Below are positions 1 through 6,421 of a stretch of DNA of 6,696 bases, piece by piece. Both the position numbers and the translations under genes were made by a program. The stretch is from an uncultured Eubacteriales bacterium. Lineage in GTDB: Bacteria; Bacillota; Clostridia; TANB77; CAG-508. Below the pieces are notes generated by a model, which ran no database searches, was not told where the DNA came from, and saw only the letters and a list, made by a program, of their open reading frames with translations. Numbering within the stretch: position 1 is the first letter of the stretch; every line of letters starts with the position of its first letter. The stretch spans positions 1 to 6,696 of the forward strand of contig CACXCH010000113.1 of assembly GCA_902766085.1 (NCBI GenBank), read 5' to 3'.

Positions 1-28
1 AAGCATAATATTTAATAGGCGAGTAAGA
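1..28 (+). repeat. dispersed repeat, 28-bp end, copy 1
   Basis: These 28 bases match the reverse complement of 6422-6449 at 26 of 28 positions, with no gaps. The first 16 bases are also the exact reverse complement of 167-182. The match includes the GCGAGTAAGA block, which lies inside the candidate RNA, so the shared unit extends beyond the simple terminal stem. The repeat may continue to the left of the window. Confidence 0.75.
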
Positions 29-94
29 CGCGCCTTCAGCGACCAACCGGAACGTAAGTGAAGGGCGAAATTTTTGAACGTTCCTTAAAACGTG

Positions 95-124
95 CAAACA
101 AAAATTATTTATAATTTTTGTTTG
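95..124. repeat. perfect 14-bp AT-rich inverted repeat
   Basis: Bases 95-108 and 111-124 are exact reverse complements separated by TT. GTG at 92-94 and CAC at 126-128 extend the stem past one bulged T. It lies inside the candidate RNA, where it forms the longest internal hairpin. There is no T-tract directly after it on either strand, so it does not look like an intrinsic terminator. Confidence 0.75.
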
Positions 125-164
125 TCACATTAGGTGGAGGAGTTCAAAACAGCAAGTCTATGAG

Positions 165-216
165 CCATTAAATATTATGCTTCGTTGCACTCTAAACTAA
201 AAAACATTAACCTGTA
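165..216 (+). repeat. dispersed 52-bp repeat, copy 2
   Basis: This stretch aligns without gaps to 6432-6483 in the same orientation. The first 18 bases agree at 17 positions. The last 12, CATTAACCTGTA, are identical (205-216 and 6472-6483). The 22 bases between are looser, with about 12 matches. Exact conservation of the spacing between the two strong blocks argues for common descent rather than chance in AT-rich DNA. It overlaps the 3' arm of the candidate RNA and ends 18 bases downstream of the tilS stop codon. Confidence 0.7.
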
Positions 217-234
217 ACCTTGATTTGAAACTTA

Positions 235-1230
235 TTATTGCAATTTATATATATATATTTTTTTATCAAAGATTTCAAATTTAAAATTATTGATTGTTAA
301 ATATTTGTTACCTATATTGTTGTTTGCAATTTTTAAAACATCTTCAATATTTTTAGATGAAAAGTTTTTAAAGTTACCATTAAGTGTCTTTATTGATATT
401 ATTATTAGTTCTGATTGTATTGCTCTGCTTTGTTTGTTAAATTCTGATAACTTGAAGAATATTTTATTTGAATGTTCTATTTTTCCAATTTCTTTAAATG
501 TTTTTTCTGCATTTTCTTTTATATATTTGTTGTTTTCTCGTATTATTTGTGCTGTCTTTGATAGTGTTTCAACAATGTTTGGATTTATTTCTTTTAGTTC
601 TGGCAATATTTGATTTCTAATTATGTTTCTTCTATAAATGTTTTGACTATTTGTTGAGTCTATTCTAGGATTTAAATTATTTTTTTTACAGTATTCTTCT
701 ATTTCTTCTCTTTTGCAATTAATTAAAGGTCTTATTATATTATTGTTTTTAGGCTTTATTCCTTCTAATCCTTGAAGTCCAGTTCCCCTTATTAAGTTAA
801 GTAGCATTGTTTCTGCATTATCATTTAAATTGTGTGCTACTGCAATTTTGTTAGCATTGTTCTGTTTTAAAACTTCATTAAAAAAGTCATAGCGAATCTT
901 TCTTCCAACTTCTTCTGTTCCTCTTTTTTGTTCTTTTGCAATTTCTTCTACTTTTGCTCTTTTTATAAAAACTGGTATTTCGTTTTTTTGGCAGTAGTTT
1001 TCCACAAATTGTTCATCTTCTGTGGAGTCTTTTCTAATTAAATGGTTGATATGTGCTACTATTATTTTACAATTTAATTTTTCTTTGTATTTGTTTAGGC
1101 ATGTTAAAAGAGTAATAGAGTCAGGGCCACCTGAAACCCCAACTACTATTACATCTCCTTTTTGTATTAGGTTGTTTTCCCTAATTGTATTTAAAAATTT
1201 TTCTTCAACAATGTCTAGTCTTTTTGCCAT
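235..1230 (-). CDS. tilS: tRNA(Ile)-lysidine synthetase TilS, short form
   Basis: TilS is a cytoplasmic ATP-dependent enzyme that attaches lysine to C34 of the CAU-anticodon isoleucine tRNA, so that it is charged with Ile and reads AUA. The PP-loop SGGPDS is at residues 33-38. HNLNDNAET at 133-141, RGTGLQGLEGI at 148-158, DSTN at 191-194 and RRNIIRNQILP at 200-210 are typical of the N-terminal N-type ATP pyrophosphatase domain. The helical middle domain follows to the end. At 331 residues the protein lacks the roughly 70-residue C-terminal TilS domain found in Bacillus and E. coli enzymes; short forms are known, for example in Aquifex. The ATG at 1230 is preferred because AAAGGA at 1242-1247 lies 11 bases upstream of it. 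The other ATG at 1242 overlaps that site and would add four residues. The gene is last in the gdpP-rplI-dnaB-tilS run, 163 bases after dnaB. Confidence 0.95.
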   Translation of the reverse strand: MAKRLDIVEEKFLNTIRENNLIQKGDVIVVGVSGGPDSITLLTCLNKYKEKLNCKIIVAHINHLIRKDSTEDEQFVENYCQKNEIPVFIKRAKVEEIAKEQKRGTEEVGRKIRYDFFNEVLKQNNANKIAVAHNLNDNAETMLLNLIRGTGLQGLEGIKPKNNNIIRPLINCKREEIEEYCKKNNLNPRIDSTNSQNIYRRNIIRNQILPELKEINPNIVETLSKTAQIIRENNKYIKENAEKTFKEIGKIEHSNKIFFKLSEFNKQSRAIQSELIIISIKTLNGNFKNFSSKNIEDVLKIANNNIGNKYLTINNFKFEIFDKKIYIYKLQ

Positions 1231-1241
1231 ATAAGTTTGCA

Positions 1242-1247
1242 TCCTTT
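1242..1247 (-). promoter_or_regulatory. tilS Shine-Dalgarno site
   Basis: The minus strand reads AAAGGA here, 11 bases before the ATG at 1230. It directly abuts and overlaps the alternative ATG at 1242, leaving that codon no usable spacing. This favours the start at 1230. Confidence 0.55.
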
Positions 1248-1253
1248 CTTTGA

Positions 1254-1290
1254 AAATTGCATTAGCAATTTACTATAGCTTATCAGTAAA
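1254..1290 (-). other. dnaB-tilS intergenic region with two adjacent hairpins
   Basis: The 163-base gap between dnaB and tilS shows no ORF and no convincing promoter. Just ahead of tilS, bases 1254-1260 and 1265-1271 form a perfect 7-bp stem with a 4-base loop. Immediately beside it, a nine-pair stem with one bulge (TTTACT plus ATA against TATAGTAAA on the minus strand) spans about 1270-1290. On the minus strand the 7-bp hairpin is followed by TTC and then the tilS ribosome site, so it could attenuate or modulate translation of tilS. Both stems are AT-rich and weak, and a function is only inferred. Confidence 0.3.
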
Positions 1291-1393
1291 AATTTACGTG
1301 AGTACGTCGCTTAACCTTAGTAATTATGTTTGGATGTTTAACTTTCATTTAAAAAGTATTAATTTATAGGAATTGTACAATGCAATTTGTTTG

Positions 1394-2722
1394 TTATCCA
1401 TTGAATTTGTTTGCAAATTTTGTGTATTGTGGCATCCATAATAGTTCTCTTGTTCCTACTGGGCCGCTTCTATTTTTTGCTGTTATAATTTCTGCAATGT
1501 TTGTTTGCTCTGATTGCGGATTGTAGTAGTCATCTCTATAAATAAACATTACCACGTCTGCGTCCTGCTCAATTGATCCTGATTCACGTAAATCTTGTAG
1601 CATAGGTCTATGGTCAGTTCTTGCTTCTGGAGCACGTGATAGCTGAGATAATGCTATTACAGGAACATTAATTTCCTTTGCTAAAAGTTTTAAAGATCTA
1701 CTTATTTCTGCGATTTCCTGTTCACGGCTTGATGTTTTGCCACTGCCTTGAATTAACTGTAAGTAGTCAATTACTACAAGTCCAATATTTTTTTCAAGTT
1801 TTAATTTTCTGCATTTTGCTCTTATTTCTGCTATTGTTATTCCAGCGGTGTCATCAATAAAAATTCCGGCAGAATCCGATAATTCTCCTGATGCTATTAC
1901 AAGTTTTTCCCAATCTTCATCACTTACTTCACCTTTAGCGTATTTTGAGCTGTCCACCATTGCTTGTGAACATAAAATTCTGTTTGCGCATTGTATTTGT
2001 GACATTTCAAGACTAAATACCACAACAGGAACATTGTATTTTGTTGCAGCATTTGTTGCAATATTTAGAGCAAATGCTGTTTTGCCCATTGCAGGTCTTG
2101 CTGCAATTAATACAAGCTCTGATTTGTGAAATCCTGCTGTTAAATCATCAAGATCGGCAAAACCTGATGGTACACCTGTAACATGTTTTTTGTTATTGTA
2201 TAACTCTTGCAATTCTTCGAATGAATCTACCAATATATCTTTTATTGATGTATAGCCCTTTTGCGATTTTCTTTGCATCATATCAAATATTTGCTTTTCG
2301 GCACTATCCATAATATTTTCAACATCTTCATTTTGGCTGTAACCTAATTCGATTAGATTGTTTGCTGTTTTTATTAAGTTTCTAAGTAATGATTTTTCTT
2401 CAACAATTTTTACATATTTTTCTACATTTGCAGTTGTTGGAACCTTATCTGGTAAACTAGCTAAGTATTCTAGGCCTCCAACTGCCTCTAACTTTTCAAG
2501 GGAAGTTAATTCATTTTTTACAGTAATAATGTCGATTGGTTCTGCTTTTGCGTATATATTCATTATAGCTTCATATATTGTTTTGTTATAATCAGCATAA
2601 AAATCATCAGGTTTTAATACCTCGATTGCAGCAGCTACCGCATCTTTATCTGTTAGCATTGAACCAATTACTGCTTGTTCTGCTTCCTCATCATGTGGTG
2701 GAATACGTTGTAGTGTACTCAT
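1394..2722 (-). CDS. dnaB: replicative DNA helicase DnaB
   Basis: This is the hexameric 5'-3' helicase that unwinds DNA at the replication fork and recruits primase (called DnaC in Bacillus). The 442 residues are full length. The N-terminal primase-binding domain begins with RIPPHDEEAEQAVIGSML at residues 6-23. A linker follows, then the RecA-like core from about 180. The Walker A motif ARPAMGKT is at 208-215, SLEMS at 237-241, Walker B VVIDYLQLI at 316-324 (Asp319), ALSQLSR at 357-363, and KNRSGPVGT at 416-424 with the likely arginine finger Arg418. No intein or frameshift is present. The ATG at 2722 has a strong AGGAGG site at 2728-2733, five bases upstream. It lies 115 bases after rplI with no terminator between, the order typical of Clostridia and Bacilli. 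Confidence 0.98.
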   Translation of the reverse strand: MSTLQRIPPHDEEAEQAVIGSMLTDKDAVAAAIEVLKPDDFYADYNKTIYEAIMNIYAKAEPIDIITVKNELTSLEKLEAVGGLEYLASLPDKVPTTANVEKYVKIVEEKSLLRNLIKTANNLIELGYSQNEDVENIMDSAEKQIFDMMQRKSQKGYTSIKDILVDSFEELQELYNNKKHVTGVPSGFADLDDLTAGFHKSELVLIAARPAMGKTAFALNIATNAATKYNVPVVVFSLEMSQIQCANRILCSQAMVDSSKYAKGEVSDEDWEKLVIASGELSDSAGIFIDDTAGITIAEIRAKCRKLKLEKNIGLVVIDYLQLIQGSGKTSSREQEIAEISRSLKLLAKEINVPVIALSQLSRAPEARTDHRPMLQDLRESGSIEQDADVVMFIYRDDYYNPQSEQTNIAEIITAKNRSGPVGTRELLWMPQYTKFANKFNG

Positions 2723-2837
2723 TTAAGCCTCCTACTCATTTACAATTTAATCGTTTTAAAAAATGTTTTATCTATTTGCTTGCAATTAATGTTATATTAG
2801 TTTGTTTCTGATTAGATCTTTTAATAATTTCTCTTTC

Positions 2838-3284
2838 TTATTCATTTACAATTAAAACTCTTAATTTAGCTGTTATGTCTTCAAATAGTTTTATATTTAT
2901 AATAAAACTCCCCAATGATTTAATAGTTTCTTTTAAGTCGATTTTCTTTTTGTCAATTTCGATGTTGTATTGTTTTTTAAGTTCATCAGAGATTTCTTTT
3001 GATGTTACTCCTCCAAATATTTTGCCATTTTCTCCTGCTTTAACAGAAATTTTTAATGTTAGCTTTTCAACTTGCTCTTTTATTTTTTGACTTTCTTTTC
3101 TTTCCTCATTTTTCTTAAATTCATTGCTGTCTTTTTTTGATTGTAATTTTGTTAAATTTGCCTTATTAGCCTCAATAGCTAATTTTTTGGGGAACAAATA
3201 GTTCCTTGCATATCCATCGTTGGCATTGATGATATCATCTTTTTTGCCAACTCCTTTAATATTTTCAAGTAGTATAACCTTCAT
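2838..3284 (-). CDS. rplI: 50S ribosomal protein bL9
   Basis: bL9 is a two-domain protein of the large ribosomal subunit that binds 23S rRNA near the base of the L1 stalk and helps maintain translational fidelity. The 148 residues match the family length. The N-terminal rRNA-binding domain begins MKVILLENIKGVGKK and carries the signature GYARNYLFPKKLA at residues 24-36. A long charged helix follows (about 41-76). The C-terminal domain has KIFGGVTSKEI at 88-98 and an end resembling the family consensus, with KLF (132-134) where KLH is common. A TTG at 3299 could add five residues, but the ribosome site falls inside that extension, so the ATG at 3284 is chosen. The gene starts 23 bases after the gdpP stop, implying co-transcription. 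Confidence 0.97.
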   Translation of the reverse strand: MKVILLENIKGVGKKDDIINANDGYARNYLFPKKLAIEANKANLTKLQSKKDSNEFKKNEERKESQKIKEQVEKLTLKISVKAGENGKIFGGVTSKEISDELKKQYNIEIDKKKIDLKETIKSLGSFIINIKLFEDITAKLRVLIVNE

Positions 3285-3291
3285 GTTTATT

Positions 3292-3297
3292 CCCTCC
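3292..3297 (-). promoter_or_regulatory. rplI Shine-Dalgarno site deciding the start
   Basis: GGAGGG on the minus strand is seven bases upstream of the ATG at 3284. It would be coding sequence if the in-frame TTG at 3299 were used. This supports the standard bL9 start MKVILLEN. Confidence 0.85.
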
Positions 3298-3307
3298 AAT
3301 CTTTGAT

Positions 3308-5326
3308 TTATTGTTGTTGTTCAAAGAAGTATTCATTTATCCTGTTTATTAGTTCTTGTTTTGCTTCCTCAATTGAAATGTCCTCCATTTGTGCACCAGC
3401 AAGAGTTATATGTCCGCCTCCTCCAAGTTTTTCAAGGATTAGTTGAACATTTATGTCTCCAATGGATCTTCCACTAATGTAAACTTTATTGTCCATCTTT
3501 CCTAAAACAAATGAAGCTGTAATTCCTCCAATTGTTAATAATTCATCTGCTGCTTTAGCGACAATTATATTGGCATTATTGTCTATCTTGTCATACATAG
3601 AAATTGCAATGTGATCATTCATTATTTCTGCTTTTGATACAATTTCGGAAATTGTTTTATATGTTTCTAAATCACTTTGGAACCATTTTTTTACTTTAAT
3701 TATATCAACTCCACATTTACGTAAGTATGCTGCCGCTTCAAATGTTCTTACACCCGTTTTAAATGTAAATTCTTTTGTATCAAGCATAATTCCTGCATAT
3801 AGTGCATCCATTTCAAGAGATGTTAATTCAATTTTTGATGGTGCATATTCCAAGATTTCCGTAACTAATTCGCTTGCGGATGACGCATAAACTTCGTGAA
3901 ATGTTAATGTTGCATTTTCAATAAAATCAGTGCTTCTTCTGTGGTGATCAATTACAACTATTTTACTTGTTTTCTCAAGTAATTCTGGCACTTCAACATA
4001 ATTCTTTTTATTTGTATCCACAACAACTAACAAAGTATTTTCAGAAGTAATCTCTAGCGCCTTTGCTTTATTAATAAAGGTATTTTGATATTCTTCTATT
4101 TGTTTTGCAGTATTTAGGAAATTATCAATTCCAATTCCTATTTCTTTAATAACAATTTTCGCTTCTTTTTGTTGTGATTTTGCTAAACTATATATTCCAA
4201 GAGCTGAACCGATTGCATCCATATCACTATGAGAGTGTCCCATTATTACAACTCTGTCAGAACCTTTTATTAACTCTGTTAGAGAATTTGATATCATCCT
4301 AGCTTTGACTTTTGTACGTTTTTCTATTTCCTGTGTTCTTCCACCAAAAAATTCGTATTTTCCGTCAAGTTTGACAATTGCTTGATCTCCTCCTCTGCCA
4401 AGAGCTATATCTGTAACAGCTCTTGCTGATTGTGCCTTGTCAATGTTTGTGTTCCCGTCATTAGAAAACGCTATACTTAAAGTTGCTGGTATAATATCTT
4501 CCATACTGATTGATTTTATTTCATCAAGAATGTTCATTTTGTCATTCATCATTTTTTGTAAATTTTTCCTATCAGTAATACAGTAAAAAGCATTTCTATC
4601 AGCTTTAATAACTAGAGTTTCATATTTTGCAGTCCAGTCATAGATATGTTTTTCAACTTCAGCAATAAATAGTGGTCTAATCTCTGATGATATTCTTTGA
4701 GTTAGTTCTTCATAATTATCAATCATTATTATTCCAATGCTTAACTCACTTTCTTTAATTGTAGTTTGCATTTTGTTCGTTTCAGTTTGGTCAATAAAGT
4801 AAAGTATTGTAGTGTACTCTTGCTCTTGAGTATGTTTCTTTTTATTTGATACATACGATCCTAGGATTTGATATTTTTTATTGTTTAAAATTGTTTGTAT
4901 ATTGATGTTTCCTTTTTCTCTTTTTTTATCGGATTCATCGATATTAGTCTTTATTTTGATGAGTAGTTCATTTAATTCTTGGTCAATATTTTTTCCTTCA
5001 AATTCTTGAACAAATTTTTCACTTTTCCATATCATATTGCCTGTTGTTTCAAATATAGCAAGCGGAAATGGTGAATTTATTAGAGTTGTTTTTGCTGTTG
5101 TGTTTACATTAAGTGTTAAATCTTTTAGCTGTTCCGATAATTCTGCCTTTCTCCTTCTTGCTGACCATATTGTATATGATAATAATATTAAATAACCTAT
5201 TATTGCATAAGGCACAGCTTTTAAATTAAGCACACAAATTGCAACTAGCAATATTCCTATAATTGCAATATAAACTTTTGTTTTTGATGCAAAGTTTTCA
5301 CTTTTTATATAATTATTGCTTGGCAT
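3308..5326 (-). CDS. gdpP: membrane c-di-AMP phosphodiesterase GdpP (DHH/DHHA1)
   Basis: GdpP hydrolyses cyclic di-AMP to linear pApA and so controls a second messenger of potassium homeostasis, wall stress and beta-lactam tolerance. Its 672 residues show the full family layout. Two membrane helices (about 17-35 and 38-55) are followed by a PAS-like segment (about 80-180). A degenerate GGDEF domain (about 190-330) ends in the family's GRGGDQ at 310-315. The DHH phosphoesterase domain has HSDMD at 366-370, VVVDT at 434-438, IDHH at 459-462 and LDT at 515-517, whose Asp and His residues bind the metals. The DHHA1 domain ends with GGGGH at 635-639. All expected catalytic residues are present, so it should be active. 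The ATG at 5326 has AAGGAG at 5331-5336, four bases upstream. It is first in the run with rplI, dnaB and tilS, and has its own promoter. Confidence 0.96.
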   Translation of the reverse strand: MPSNNYIKSENFASKTKVYIAIIGILLVAICVLNLKAVPYAIIGYLILLSYTIWSARRRKAELSEQLKDLTLNVNTTAKTTLINSPFPLAIFETTGNMIWKSEKFVQEFEGKNIDQELNELLIKIKTNIDESDKKREKGNINIQTILNNKKYQILGSYVSNKKKHTQEQEYTTILYFIDQTETNKMQTTIKESELSIGIIMIDNYEELTQRISSEIRPLFIAEVEKHIYDWTAKYETLVIKADRNAFYCITDRKNLQKMMNDKMNILDEIKSISMEDIIPATLSIAFSNDGNTNIDKAQSARAVTDIALGRGGDQAIVKLDGKYEFFGGRTQEIEKRTKVKARMISNSLTELIKGSDRVVIMGHSHSDMDAIGSALGIYSLAKSQQKEAKIVIKEIGIGIDNFLNTAKQIEEYQNTFINKAKALEITSENTLLVVVDTNKKNYVEVPELLEKTSKIVVIDHHRRSTDFIENATLTFHEVYASSASELVTEILEYAPSKIELTSLEMDALYAGIMLDTKEFTFKTGVRTFEAAAYLRKCGVDIIKVKKWFQSDLETYKTISEIVSKAEIMNDHIAISMYDKIDNNANIIVAKAADELLTIGGITASFVLGKMDNKVYISGRSIGDINVQLILEKLGGGGHITLAGAQMEDISIEEAKQELINRINEYFFEQQQ

Positions 5327-5377
5327 AATGCTCCTTATTTTAAATTAATTTGTATAATTCATATTTATACAGGTTAT

Positions 5378-5406
5378 ATTTTACTCTCTTTTGCCTTATT
5401 TGTCAA
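5378..5406 (-). promoter_or_regulatory. sigma-A promoter of the gdpP-rplI-dnaB-tilS run
   Basis: The minus strand shows TTGACA (5401-5406), a 17-base spacer and TAAAAT (5378-5383). This is a full-consensus -35 with a one-mismatch -10. Transcription would start near 5371, giving a leader of about 45 bases before gdpP. The promoter lies downstream of the terminator at 5513-5544, so the run is a unit separate from the upstream gene. Confidence 0.8.
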
Positions 5407-5489
5407 TCAAAAGTAATGTGAGGATTGATATTGATGGGTAAATGCAATTACGATTAATATATAATTTTTAATTTGTAAATAAATATAAG

Positions 5490-5512
5490 CAATATTTTTA
5501 AGAAAAATATTG
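5490..5512. repeat. AT-rich perfect hairpin next to terminator
   Basis: Bases 5490-5499 and 5503-5512 are exact reverse complements (10 bp) around AAG. It directly abuts the strong terminator on the downstream side of the minus-strand gene. It may add to termination or protect the 3' end of the message, but with only one G-C pair it is weak. Confidence 0.5.
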
Positions 5513-5544
5513 AAAAAACTAAGCACACCTGTGCTTAGTTTTTT
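5513..5544 (-). terminator. strong intrinsic terminator
   Basis: Bases 5513-5527 and 5530-5544 are perfect reverse complements: six A residues plus CTAAGCACA against its complement and six T residues. The G-C-containing part of the stem is flanked by an A-tract on one side and a T-tract on the other, so it can work on both strands. It begins two bases after the TAA of the 246-residue protein gene, and closes that transcript before the gdpP promoter. Confidence 0.92.
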
Positions 5545-5546
5545 AT

Positions 5547-6287
5547 TTATCTACCTGAGTCATCATCTTTATCTGATTGTCTAAACCCGTGTTGTTCATC
5601 AAATTTTTTTAATTGTTCTTCAGCTTCATTAATGTTCTTTACATTTTGCTCTTTTTGTATTTCATAACTTCTAAGATTATTTAGAAGTTCATTTCTTTTT
5701 CTGTTGACTTTATCTGCTCTTGCTTGAACCATTTCTGGTGAGTTATGTACAGCCTCTCCTACACTTGTATGGAATATTTTCTGTAGTTCTCCTGTTTTTG
5801 AGCTATATTCTACTCCGCCTATATAATTTCCACATTTATATCCATTAGGATTTTCTTCGAGTCCTCTTTCTAAATAACCTTCAACTCTTTTTTCACTTAA
5901 AAGATTTCTCATAAATAGCTGAATATATTTAGGATCGTTTGTTAAGCTATTTAAATTAGCTTCTATAAGAATTTTACTTGTGTCATCTTTTCTTAGATAT
6001 TCCATCTTTCCTGTTTGTGGATTATTGAGTTGTGTATCATCTTCTCTATACCAAGAAACCTTCGCTTCATAAACTGGCCTTCCTGCAAGTATTTTGTATC
6101 TTGGATTAACTTCTAGGTAAGTAGTGTCATAATCTTTATTAGGGTCATTCTCGTAATCCACAAAATTATATGCATAGTTTCCATTAGGTAATATTTTTGC
6201 TTCTAAATTATATGATGGTTGTTGTGGCACTCTATTCTTATTATTTGCTTCATTTTGCTTCTTTTTAAATACATCAAAAAAACTCAT
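5547..6287 (-). CDS. unknown protein with C-terminal coiled coil
   Basis: I do not recognise this family. The 246-residue product has no signal peptide or membrane helix. It starts MSFFDVFKKKQN, a short hydrophobic-plus-lysine start, then has an Asn-rich linker. A compact tyrosine-rich middle region runs from about residue 27 to 180 and probably holds a folded beta/alpha domain (segments such as YAYNFVDYEN, YKILAGRPVYEAKVSWY and YIQLFMRNLL). A charged helical stretch at about 186-231 is likely to form a coiled coil. The tail is acidic (DKDDD). There is one cysteine, at 152. A GTG at 6308 would add seven residues. The ATG at 6287 is preferred on sequence, but neither has a clear ribosome site. 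The gene has its own promoter (6368-6396) and terminator (5513-5544), so it is a single-gene unit. The reading frame is intact over its whole length and codon use resembles its neighbours. A cytoplasmic location is inferred. Confidence 0.85.
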   Translation of the reverse strand: MSFFDVFKKKQNEANNKNRVPQQPSYNLEAKILPNGNYAYNFVDYENDPNKDYDTTYLEVNPRYKILAGRPVYEAKVSWYREDDTQLNNPQTGKMEYLRKDDTSKILIEANLNSLTNDPKYIQLFMRNLLSEKRVEGYLERGLEENPNGYKCGNYIGGVEYSSKTGELQKIFHTSVGEAVHNSPEMVQARADKVNRKRNELLNNLRSYEIQKEQNVKNINEAEEQLKKFDEQHGFRQSDKDDDSGR

Positions 6288-6367
6288 AATTTTTACTAAT
6301 TGAATCACATATTTATTTTATTATTTGTGTTTCAACTTTTCCCCTCTCTCAAATTTATCCTAAATAT

Positions 6368-6396
6368 AGATTAACACTTTTTGGAAAATATGTCAA
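6368..6396 (-). promoter_or_regulatory. sigma-A promoter of the unknown coiled-coil gene
   Basis: The minus strand reads TTGACA (6391-6396), 17 bases, then TAATCT (6368-6373). The start would be near 6361, giving a leader of about 74 bases to the ATG at 6287. The leader contains a purine run, GAGAGAGGGG (6341-6350), that is too far from either start codon to be its ribosome site. Confidence 0.75.
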
Positions 6397-6421
6397 CGTT
6401 AAATTAAAATATTTTAAAGCA

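Larger units (their letters stand above)
1..182 (+). ncRNA. candidate structured non-coding RNA with pseudoknot
   Basis: No ORF is present, and bases 18-67 and 129-166 are much richer in G and C than the AT-rich surroundings. A nested fold can be drawn by hand. The closing stem pairs 1-16 with 167-182 (16 perfect pairs), then 18-20 with 164-166 and 26-29 with 156-159, around an internal loop of GAGTA facing ATGA. A second helix pairs 31-38 with 59-67 (one bulged G). Bases 72-77 pair with 144-149. A long hairpin pairs 92-108 with 111-128 (one bulged base). Bases 49-55 (GGAACGT), in the loop of the second helix, are exactly complementary to 78-84 (ACGTTCC), which makes a pseudoknot. A further pairing of 43-48 with 133-137 is possible. 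On the plus strand the unpaired segments are mostly purine, for example GGTGGAGGA at 133-141, as is usual for the sense strand of structured RNAs; that is why plus is preferred. No promoter or U-tract terminator is visible, and the promoter would lie left of the window. raiA RNA is a candidate family by size and style, but this is unverified. An alternative is a MITE-like element with a 16-bp terminal inverted repeat. Confidence 0.6.

Noticed and set aside
95..124. Intrinsic terminator for tilS
   Set aside because: The perfect hairpin is not followed by a T-tract on the minus strand and lies more than 100 bases beyond the stop. It fits better as part of the RNA fold.
290..613. Plus-strand open frames opposite tilS (290-613, 1022-1234)
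   Set aside because: They lie entirely opposite a well-identified gene, have hydrophobic low-complexity products and no ribosome sites. They are antisense shadows in AT-rich DNA.
1678..2811. Plus-strand open frames opposite dnaB (1678-1860, 1848-2129, 2358-2591, 2578-2811)
   Set aside because: They are antisense to the conserved dnaB frame with no recognisable domain or start signal.
2789..2845. 17-codon minus-strand ORF overlapping the rplI stop
   Set aside because: It begins ATGAATAAG, has no ribosome site and is too short to support a gene.
2875..3090. Plus-strand open frame opposite rplI
   Set aside because: It is antisense to a highly conserved ribosomal protein gene and lacks a ribosome site.
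3285..3299. Upstream TTG start for rplI adding five residues
   Set aside because: The extension would encode the ribosome site itself; bL9 conventionally starts MKVILL.
6288..6308. GTG start for the unknown gene adding seven residues
   Set aside because: No ribosome site precedes it, and the downstream ATG gives a more typical start. It is not fully excluded.
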